Positions 1-7,195 of a DNA stretch of 7,195 bases are shown here, one piece after another (within the stretch, counting starts at the first letter, position 1; every line of letters begins with the position of its first letter). The position numbers and the translations under genes were made by a program. Under the pieces are notes generated by a model, which had not been told where the DNA came from, did not search any database, and saw nothing but the letters and a program-made list of their open reading frames with translations. This stretch comes from Pseudomonadota bacterium (lineage in GTDB: Bacteria; Myxococcota; Polyangia; GCA-2747355; JACKDQ01), in the NCBI GenBank assembly GCA_030591195.1, contig JAUVBO010000120.1:1-7195 (forward strand). Direction: 5' to 3'.

Positions 1-3000
1 AACCTCTCGCGCCAGCTGATGCTGATCGACGACGAGGGGGCGACGATCGACCTGCTGGTTCGCCTCGCGAGCCTGCGTGAGACCGAGCTCTCCGAGTTCG
101 CCGCGGCGGTCGACACCTACCGGCAAGTGCTCGAGCGTGACCCCTCGAACGAGTCGGCGGTGACCGCCCTCGAGCGGATGCTCGCCAACGAGGAGCACGA
201 GCTGACCGTGGGCCAGATCCTCGAGCCCTACTACCGGTCGATCAACGACTGGGTCAAGCTGGTCGCGGTCTACGAGATCATGGTCAAGCACGCCTACGAC
301 CCGGCGCGCAAGATCGAGCTGCTGCACCAGATCGGCGAGTACTACGAGGTCGCTGGCGAGGACCCGGCCGGGGCGTTCGACGTCTACGGACGGGCGCTCA
401 AGGAGGACCCCTCGCACGACGAGACCCAGAGCAACCTCGATCGGCTGGCCCGGACCATCGACGGCTGGCAGCGGTTGGTGGAGCTCTACAACGGCCTCGT
501 CGCCGACGTGATGGACGAGCAGCTGGCGATCGCTTTGCACCTGAAGGTCGCGCTGGTCTGGGAGGAGCAGATCGGCGACCACGACGAGGCAGCCGAGGCC
601 TACAAGCGCATCCTCGCGATCGATCCGCAGAACCTCGAGGCAGTCAACGCCCTGGAGCAGATCTACATCCGCTCCGAGGCGCATCAGGATCTGGTCGACG
701 TGCTGCTGCAGAAGGCCGAGATCATGCTCGAGGCCGACGAGCGCAAGCAGCTGCTGCACCGGGCGGCCCAGATCTACGAGGACGTGCTGGAGAACCTCGA
801 CCAGGCGATCCGGGTCTACCGGCAGATGCTCGACCTCGACAGCGCCGAGCCGATCGCGATCGGGGCCCTCGAGCGGCTCTACATCCGCCTCGAGCGGTGG
901 GAAGACCTCAAGGAGATCTACCTCGCCAAGTCGGAGCTGTCGCCCGAGCCGGAGCACAAGAAGGCGATCTACTACTCGCTTGGCACGCTCTACGAGGAGC
1001 AGCTCGGCGACCTCGACCGGGCGATCGAGACCTTCCAAGGGGTGCTCGATCTCGACCCCGACGACCTGACCGCGATCCGCTCGCTCGACCGCCTCTACCA
1101 GCAGGCGGCGCGCTGGTACGACTTGCTGCAGGCGCTCGAGCGACAGGTCGAGCTCGCCGGCAGTACCTCGGCCGACGCGATCGAGCTCAAGCACCGGATC
1201 GGCATGCTCTGGGAGCAGGAGCTCGGCGATCTGACCCGCGCGGTGGAGACCCACCGCGAGGTGCTGCAGATCGATCCGGGCCACGAAGCGACCCTCAAGG
1301 CTCTCGACGCGATCGTCCACGGCGAGGAGGAGCCGGTGCTCGCGGCCCAGGTGCTCGAGCCGGTCTACGAGCAGTCGCTCGAGTGGGAGCAGCTGATCGA
1401 CCTCTACGAGGTGATGGTCAAGCACGTCGACGACCCGTACCGCAAGGTCGAGCTGCTGCAGCGGATCGCCAACCTCTACGAGATCCGCGTCGAGGACAAC
1501 CAGCAGGCGTTCGCGGCCTACGGACGCTCGCTCGAGGAGGACAGCAGCAACGAGCAAGCGCTGGCTCAGCTCGAGCGGCTCGCCGCCGACAACGAGCAGG
1601 GCTGGGAGCAGCTCGTCGCGCTCTACGAGGCGGAGCTGGAGAAGATCCTCGATCCGATGCAGCAGGTCGAGATGGGCCTGCGGGTGGCGCGGGTCTACGA
1701 GGAGGAGGTCGGCCTCTACGAGGAGGCGATCGGGCACTACAACCGCGTGCTCGACGTCGAGCCGGAGAACAAGGACTCGATCCTCGCCCTCGACCGGCTC
1801 TACATCGCCCAGGAGAAGTGGGCCGAGCTGGCCGAGATCCTCCAGCGCGAGGTGCGGATGGCCGAGACCGGCGAGCAGATCATCGACCTGCACTTCCGCC
1901 TCGGGCAGCTCTATCAGGAGCAGCTCCAGGACCTGCCGAACGCGATCGACGCCTACCGCGAGATCCTCGCGGCCAACCCCGAGCACTCGCCGGCGATCAC
2001 CTCGCTCGAGCTGCTGTTCGAGGATGGGCAGCTCCAGCTCGACATCGCCGAGGTCCTAGAGCCGCTCTACCGCATGGCCGAGCAGTGGGAAAAGCTGGTC
2101 AAGATCATGCAGGTCAAGCTCGAGCGGATGGAGGACCACGAGGACAAGATCGAGCCGATCCGGCGCATCGCCGAGACCTGCGAGCAGCGGCTCGGCGACC
2201 ACCAGCGGGCATTCGAGTGGTGGGGCTACGCCCTGTCGACCGACCCGCTGGCCGAGCTGGCGACCGAGGAGCTCGAGCGGCTGGCGCGGATCATCGACGG
2301 GTGGGAGGAGCTGGTCGGTTACTACGGGGGCGTGCTCGAGAACATCGATGACGAGGACAAGCGGCGCCTGCTGAAGATGGTGGCGCGGGTCTGCGAGGAG
2401 GAGCTGCGTGACCGCGCGCGGGCCGAGGAGGCCTTCCTCTACGTGCTGCAGATCGACGACGTCGATCACGACGCGCTCGAGGCCCTCGACCGGATCTACA
2501 CCCAGGGCAGCATGTGGCAGGAGCTGGCCGAGATCCTCAAGCGGCGGATCGCGATCACCGACGACGGCGAGACGCTGGTCGACCTGCAGCTGCGCCTCGG
2601 CGACACCTTCGAGACGGTGCTCGAGGACGCCGAGTCGGCGATCACGACCTTCAGCGCGGTGCTCGACACCGAGTCGCGTAACGAGAAGGCCCTCGACGCG
2701 CTGGAGAAGCTCTACTTCCGTGGCCTCCAGTGGCAGGAGCTGCACGACGTCTACGAGAAGATGATCGACATCGCCGCCGGCGACCAGCAGCTGGGTGACT
2801 GCTACGCGCGGATGGCGAAGATCTCCAGCGACGCGCTGGACGCCCCCGAGCAGGCCCAGGACCTCTGGAACCGCGTGCTCGATCTCCGAGGCGAGGACCC
2901 GACGGCGCTCTGGGCGCTGGCCGACCTCTACGAGGTGGCAGGGGAGTGGCGGGAGCTGGTCGAGGTGCTCGATCGGCAGGTGATGATCACCGCCGAGGAT

Positions 3001-6000
3001 GGCGACAAGATCAAGCTCTACCAGCGCCTGGGACGGATCTGGGGCGAGAAGCTCGGCCGTGACCGCAACGCGCTCGAGAACTGGCAGAACGTCCTTGCGA
3101 TCGATCCGGGCGACGTCACCGCGCTCTACGCGATGGTCCAGATCTATCGCAACACCCAGGCCTGGGAGGAGCTGGTCGAGACCCTGCAGCGGCTGATCGA
3201 AATCGGCATCACCGGTGACATGGACGACCAGGAGCTGCACTCGCTCTACACCCAGCTGGGTGAGACCGAGGGCGAGATCCTGCTCCGACCACAGGAGGCG
3301 ATCGAGGCCTGGCGCAAGGTGCTCGACCTCCAGGCAGACGACTTCCGCGCCCTCGGCGCGCTGGAGCAGCTGCTGACCCAGGAAGCTCGCTGGGAGGAGT
3401 GCATTCAGGTCCTCGAGCGCAAGGTCGAGGTGTTGCAGAAGGACGAGGAGCGGATCGACGTCCTGATGCAGGCGGCAAACATCTGGCAGGAGAAGGTCGA
3501 GGACGCCGAGTCCGCGGCGCGGATCTACGAGCGGGTCCTCGAGCTCGAGGCGGGCCACCGGGTCGCCTTCGTCCAGCTCGATCAGATCTACCGCGAGAAC
3601 TGGCACTGGGAGAAGCTGATCGACCTGCTGCTGGCGCGCACCGATCACGCCGAGGAAGGCGACGAAACGGTCGAGCTGCTGCAGCAGACGGCAAAGGTCT
3701 ACGAGGAGCAGCTCGGCGAGGCAGAGCAGGCCTTCGTCGTGCTGCAGGCGGCGTTCAAGCAGGACTACACCAACGACATCACCGCCAAGGAGCTTGAGCG
3801 GCTGGCGTCGTCAACCGACAAGTGGGCCGAGCTGCTGACCGAGTACAGCACCGTGGTCCAGACCATCGTCGACCCGCAGGTCAAGTGCGACCTGCTGGTC
3901 AAGATGGGCCGCTGGTACGGCAACGAGCTCGGGCACCTCGACTACGCCATCGCTTCGGTCCAGCAGGCGCTGCAGATCGATCCGGAGAACTTGTCGGCGC
4001 TCGACACGCTGGCTGCGTTCTACCGCAAGACGGCGCGCTGGGCCGAGTTGGTGGGCGTGATCAAGCGCCACGCTGACCTCGAGCGAGACCCGGACAAGAA
4101 GGCCGAGCTGCTGCTGTCGATGGCCGAGCTCCACGAGATCCAGCTTGGCGACGTCGCCCAGGCGATCGTCTCGTATCGCAAGGCGCTCGAGAGCGACGAC
4201 CAGAGCGAGGAGGCGCTCAAGTCACTCGAGCGGCTCTACCGCAACAACCAGCAGTGGGAGGACCTGATCGAGGTCCTGCGCCGCAAGTCCGAGCTGACCA
4301 CCGAGCCTGACGAGATCATCGTGATCAAGGGGCAGATCGGTCAGCTCTACGACGACCAGCTCGACAACGCCAACGACGCGATCGAGAGCTACAAGGACAT
4401 CCTGGCGATCGAGCCGCAGAACCTGACCGCGCTGAAGTACCTCGAGAGCCTCTACGAGCGCACGGACCAGACCGAGGAGTACCTCGATGTCCTCGAGCAG
4501 CAGCAGGACATCGCCGGCTCGGACGAGGAGCGGGTCTCGCTCTACCAGCGGATGGCGACGGTCTGGGAGGAGCAGTTCAGTAAGCTCGACCGGGCGGCCG
4601 AGTGCCTCGAGAAGATCCTGCTGATCGACGAGCGGGCCGAGGCGACCTACCGCGGGGTCGAGCGGCTCTACCGGCAGGACTCGCGTTTCGACGATCTGGT
4701 CGACGCCCTGCGGCGCCACATCAACGCGATCAACGATCCGAGCGAGCGGGTCGAGCTCTACTACGAGCTCGGTCAGATCTACGAGAAGGAGCTGACCGAC
4801 GCCGACCGGGCGATCGAGGCCTACGGCGACATCCTCTCGTTCGACCCGGACCACACCCAGGCGCTCGACGCCCTGGCGCGGCTCTACGAGGAGATCAGCG
4901 CCTGGGATCGCGCGGTCGACGTGATGTCTCGGTTGACCGAGCTGGTTGACGACGCGGGCTATCGGGTCAACGTGCTCTACCGGCTCGGCCGGATCCACGA
5001 GGAACAGTTCGGTGACTCGGAGACGGCCGTCGAGCGCTACCTCCGCGCCCTGGAGATCGATCCGACCAGCGTCGAGTGTATGACCCAGCTGGTGGAGATC
5101 TACAAGCAGCGCGGCGACTGGGCCAAGGCGTCGAAGCTGATGGTCCAGGCCGAGACCCACACCCAGAACCAGCTGGAGAAGGCGCGCCTGCTCTACGAGG
5201 CGGGCGCGGTCTACCAGGAGCACCTCGGAGACGAGGCGACGGCGGCCGAGCTCTACGCCCGGACGCTCGAGGTCGACCCGGACCACGTCGAGGCGGGCGC
5301 CCCGCTTTCCGAGATCTACTTCCGCGACGAGCGCTACGAGGAGCTCGAGCCGGTGCTCGACATGCTCGTGCGCAAGGCCGACAAGCGCGACAACAAGCGG
5401 CTGCAGGTCCTGTACCACCAGCTGGGCAAGGCCTCCGACGCCAACGGCAAGAACGACAAGGCGCTCAAGTACTACCGGGCCGCCTACGACATCGACTCGA
5501 CCCACCTGCCGACGCTGATCGGCATGGCCGACCTGCTGCACCGGATGGAGGAGTGGGACCGGGCGTTCAAGATCTACCAGACGATCCTGGTCCACCACCG
5601 CGACAGTCAGCGCAAGGAAGACATCGTCGACATCTTCTACCGGCTGGGCAACATCAAGCTCAAGCTCGGCGAGCGGAAGAAGTCGCTCAACATGTTCGAG
5701 AAGTCGCTCGAGATCGACCCGACCCACCGGGCGACGCTCGAGGCCGTGATCGAGCTGCAGACCCAGCAGAGCGACTGGGAGGCGGTGATCCAGGCGACCC
5801 GGTCGCTGATCGAGGTGGCGGATGCCGAGGAGGCGTTCCAGCTCCATGAGCGGATGGGCGACCTCTTCAAGGAGAAGCTGAAGAACGAGAAGAAGGCGAT
5901 CGCCTCCTACCTCGAGGCGCTGGAGCTCCAGCCCCAGAGCCACGTGGCGCTGCACAAGGCGCTCGAGCTGTACACGATCACCAAGCAGTGGAAGAAGGCG

Positions 6001-7195
6001 GTGGAGATCGTCGTCCGGCTGACCGACATCGAGCAAGACAGCCGGCTGCGGGCGAAGTACTTCTACACCGCGGCGGTGATCTTCCGCGACGAGGTGCGGT
6101 CGCTCGACGAGTCGGTCGAGTTCTTCAACCGCGTGCTCGACGAGGACTACAACCAGCTCAAGGCGTTCGAGGCCATCGACCGGATCTGCACCCAGAAGAA
6201 GGACTGGAAGTCGCTCGAGCGCAACTATCGCAAGTTGCTCAAGCGGCTGCCAGAGGGGGAGCAGGACGACCTGAAGGTGATGCTCTGGCACAACCTCGGC
6301 GAGATCTACCGCACGCGGCTGCGCGACTTCCCGAGCGCCATCGCGGCCTTCGAGATCGCACTGCAGATGAAGGGCGACGACGTGCAGAAGCACGAGATCC
6401 TCGCCGAGCTCTACATGCTCTCTGGGCCCGACTACGTCGACAAGGCGATCAATCAGCACCACGCGCTGATCAAGCGCTCGCCGTTCAAGATCGAGTCCTA
6501 CAAGGCGCTGCGCAAGGTCTACATGGACAGCAACCAGTACGACAAGGCCTGGTGCCTCTGCTCGACCCTGTCATTCCTGAAGAAGGCTGACCCCGAGGAG
6601 CAGCAGTTCTACGATCAGTACAAGCAGCGCGGCTTCGTGCGGGCCAAGGCGCGGATGACCGACGAGATCTGGGGGCGGTACGTCTTCCACCCCGACGAGG
6701 ACCGCTACATCGGTGCGATCTTCGCGTCGATCGCGCCGGTGATCCAGCAGATGACCTGGCGGCCGCACAAGGCCTTCGGGTTGAAGCGCAAGGAGCGGCG
6801 CGACCTCGCTACCGATCAGCTGCTCTTCTCCAAGGTCTTCAACTACGTCACCTCGGTGCTCAACGTGGTGCAGGCCGAGCTCTACCTGCAGCCGGACCGT
6901 CCGTTCGGGCTGCAGATGGCCAACACCCAGGAGATCCCGTCGTTCGTCGTCGGCACCGACCTGCTCCAGGGCCGGCCGGAGAAGGAGCTGGCCTTCGCGA
7001 TCGCCAAGCAGCTGGCCTACCTGCGGCCCGAGCACTTCCTGCGCAACGTGCTGCCGGCGCCGTCCCAGCTGAGGACGGTGTTCTTCGCGGCGTTGCAGAT
7101 CTGCAATCCGCAGTTCCAGGTGCCGCCGGCCGAAGTGGCGGAGGTGGGCAAGATCATCAAGTACGTCCGCGGCCGGATCCACCCGGGGGCCCTCG
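1..7195 (+). CDS. Giant tetratricopeptide-repeat protein, internal fragment open at both ends
   Basis: Frame 1 is open across the whole window (2,398 complete codons plus one base), so the gene begins upstream and ends downstream. The translation is almost entirely TPR-like helical repeats up to about residue 2,190, followed by a different C-terminal region. Recurrent motifs are LYEEQLGD, AIExYxxVLxIDP and ALxxLxRLY, then W-x2-L. I see no signal peptide or membrane segment in the visible part, and only about eleven cysteines, none in the first 720 residues. This fits a soluble cytoplasmic scaffold. TPR arrays usually bind proteins or peptides; the partner here is unknown. Codon choice is uniform throughout (mostly C or G at position three), with no sign of frameshift, inserted element or recent transfer. 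Giant TPR proteins of this general kind are familiar as 'hypothetical TPR protein' in myxobacteria-like genomes, but I cannot assign a named gene. The reading frame is very secure; the function is not. Confidence 0.97.
181..240 (+). repeat. LEP-type extra-helix insert, copy 1
   Basis: Residues 61-80 contain extra sequence between the ALERM end of one unit and Trp84, ending in the motif ILEPYY with the Pro eight residues before the Trp. The equivalent segments near bases 1321 and 2020 lengthen their units from 72 to 89-90 residues, so this is probably one added helix of about 17-18 residues. The preceding Trp anchor is outside the window, so the length here is judged by similarity to the other two copies. 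Confidence 0.7.
220..870 (+). repeat. Super-module copy A (LEP motif plus three 72-residue units)
   Basis: Starting at the first LEP motif, the next three units match those after the second LEP motif in order and spacing (anchors 84/156/228 against 462/535/607). Bases 268-330 and 1402-1464 align without gaps at 52 of 63 positions, an offset of 1,134 bp (378 codons). Shared protein features are the MVKH helix, DPxxRK[IV]ELL, an AF-x2-YG helix instead of the usual AIExY, and LxRLA before the next Trp. This supports duplication of a block larger than one unit. Confidence 0.72.
1312..1380 (+). repeat. LEP-type extra-helix insert, copy 2
   Basis: The spacing from Trp372 to Trp462 is 90 residues instead of 72. 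The additional residues form an acidic turn (GEEEP) followed by a predicted helix ending in the motif VLEPVY, with its Pro454 eight residues before Trp462. That offset is the same as in the other two copies. The next helix carries YEVMVKH, nearly identical to YEIMVKH after copy 1. Confidence 0.8.
1354..2004 (+). repeat. Super-module copy B (LEP motif plus three 72-residue units)
   Basis: This is the counterpart of the block at 220-870. After three units it runs directly into the third LEP insert. Copy A instead has five units before the next LEP insert. The number of regular units between LEP inserts therefore differs (five, then three), as expected if single units were gained or lost after the block duplicated. 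A third, weaker relative starts at the LEP motif at 2056. Confidence 0.7.
2005..2079 (+). repeat. LEP-type extra-helix insert, copy 3
   Basis: The spacing from Trp607 to Trp696 is 89 residues. The insert reads as an acidic FEDGQ turn and a helix ending in VLEPLY, with Pro688 eight residues before Trp696, matching copies 1 and 2. The following helix has diverged from the MVKH form. No further LEP insert was found downstream, where the 72-residue spacing is nearly uninterrupted. Confidence 0.8.
6274..6580 (+). repeat. C-terminal canonical TPR repeats
   Basis: After the last clear 72-residue anchor (Trp2069) the pattern changes to ordinary TPR spacing. Three hairpins are visible: one around LGEIY with AIAAFEIAL, one around LAELYMLSG with DKAINQHHAL, and one around LRKVYMDSNQY with DKAWCLC. 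The last two share A-helix and B-helix positions about 35 residues apart rather than 72. This stretch links the long array to the non-repeat C-terminal region. It contains the only closely paired cysteines in the window (C-x-C in WCLC). Confidence 0.65.
6601..7195 (+). other. Non-repeat C-terminal region with degenerate M48 metallopeptidase-like core
   Basis: From about residue 2200 the TPR pattern stops. Residues 2311-2346 follow the layout of the M48 zinc-peptidase core. First comes a hydrophobic strand ending in VVGTDLL, where M48 enzymes often have VV-x-x-GLL. Next is a short polar linker and ELAFAIA (ELAxVLA in M48), then the HExxH position, then a nearby His (LRPEH). Here the HExxH position reads KQLAY (bases 7006-7020): both His ligands and the catalytic Glu are replaced, by Lys, Tyr and Gln. 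If the homology is right, the domain cannot bind zinc in the usual way and is a pseudo-enzyme. Upstream helices (about residues 2210-2295) would correspond to the N-terminal helices of such domains. The domain is cut by the right edge, so a downstream third-ligand region cannot be checked. Alternatively, this is an unrelated helical domain with chance similarity. Confidence 0.6.

Larger units (their letters stand above)
1..6240 (+). repeat. Array of 72-residue (216-bp) double-hairpin TPR units
   Basis: A Trp (or substitute) in a W-x2-L-x3-L context recurs at residues 84, 156, 228(H), 300, 372, 462, 535, 607, 696, 768, 839, 911, 983, 1055, 1131, 1203, 1275, 1347, 1419, 1491(T), 1563(F), 1635, 1707, 1779(Y), 1852, 1926, 1997 and 2069. 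Nineteen of 27 spacings are exactly 72 residues, including nine in a row from 1131 to 1779. The others are 71, 73, 74, 76, 89 or 90. Within a unit, the LG-x-IYEE-x-LGD / AIExY / IDP segment matches the canonical TPR pattern (G8, Y11, A20, Y24, P32). The ALxxLxRLY segment leading to the Trp is a second, longer hairpin, giving about 34 + 38 residues. The 76-residue spacing before residue 1131 comes from a short acidic Gly-containing loop near bases 3205-3240. The array already runs at the left edge, where residues 20-60 belong to an earlier unit. Units are diverged at DNA level, so the amplification is old. The periodicity is seen directly; the two-hairpin fold is inferred from the TPR consensus. 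Confidence 0.93.

Noticed and set aside
897..2351. Open frame of 484 codons on the plus strand in frame 3
   Set aside because: Composed almost wholly of Arg, Ala, Gly, Pro and Asp, typical of an off-frame reading of GC-rich DNA. It overlaps the well-supported TPR frame throughout.
2056..3648. Open frame of 530 codons on the minus strand
   Set aside because: Same in-register shadow effect; it is bounded by the single sense CTA codon at 2056. It shows the 216-bp periodicity of the sense gene and no independent motifs.
5076..5849. Open frame of 257 codons on the plus strand in frame 3
   Set aside because: Arg/Ala/Gly/Pro-rich off-frame translation with no recognisable motif, inside the continuous TPR frame.
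1..6240. 216-bp periodicity considered as a DNA-level tandem repeat, CRISPR array or mobile element
   Set aside because: The units are conserved in protein pattern but diverged in DNA, have no spacers and keep the reading frame. This is a protein solenoid repeat, not a DNA repeat element.
4222..6462. Long open frame of 746 codons on the minus strand
   Set aside because: It lies in exact codon register opposite the TPR gene. Stops in that frame need sense codons TTA, CTA or TCA, which this GC-rich gene hardly uses; I found only four (CTA at 2056; TCA at 3811, 4222 and 6571). The translation is a Leu/Val/Asp/Arg-rich mirror of the repeats with no domain of its own.
6571..7182. Open frame of 203 codons on the minus strand
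   Set aside because: Same register as the other antisense frames, ending at the sense TCA codon at 6571. The sense strand here encodes a coherent domain.
6601..7195. Active M48 zinc protease
   Set aside because: The expected HExxH reads KQLAY, with no zinc-binding His pair or catalytic Glu in that helix.

Overview
The whole 7,195-base window lies inside one very large protein-coding gene on the + strand. Frame 1 (codons starting at bases 1, 4, 7 and so on) has no stop codon from the first base to the last. It gives at least 2,398 residues with neither the true start nor the true stop in view. No intergenic DNA, RNA gene, promoter, terminator, CRISPR array or mobile element was seen. All residue numbers below count from the left edge of the window, not from the true N-terminus.

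The DNA is GC-rich (38 of the first 60 bases are G or C) with strong G/C preference at third codon positions. Together with a giant cytoplasmic-looking TPR protein, this suggests a high-GC bacterium of the Myxococcota/Bradymonadota ('deltaproteobacterial') type. That assignment is inference; no taxonomic marker gene is present.

Layout: (1) bases 1 to about 6,240 encode a helical-repeat array built from a 72-residue (216-bp) unit. Each unit appears to be one canonical TPR hairpin plus one TPR-like hairpin carrying a conserved Trp. I located 28 anchor positions, 24 of them Trp, and 19 of the 27 spacings are exactly 72 residues. (2) Three extra-helix inserts carrying a Leu-Glu-Pro motif interrupt the regular spacing in the first third. 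They mark copies of a larger super-module. (3) Bases about 6,274-6,580 encode more ordinary, single TPRs. (4) Bases about 6,600-7,195 encode a non-TPR C-terminal region. It resembles the core of an M48-type zinc metallopeptidase, but the HExxH position reads KQLAY, so it looks like a catalytically dead, binding-type domain.

The best reading is a giant scaffold or adaptor protein: a long acidic TPR superhelix, becoming more lysine-rich toward its C-terminal end, capped by a degenerate peptidase-like domain. Its partner and pathway cannot be determined from this window.
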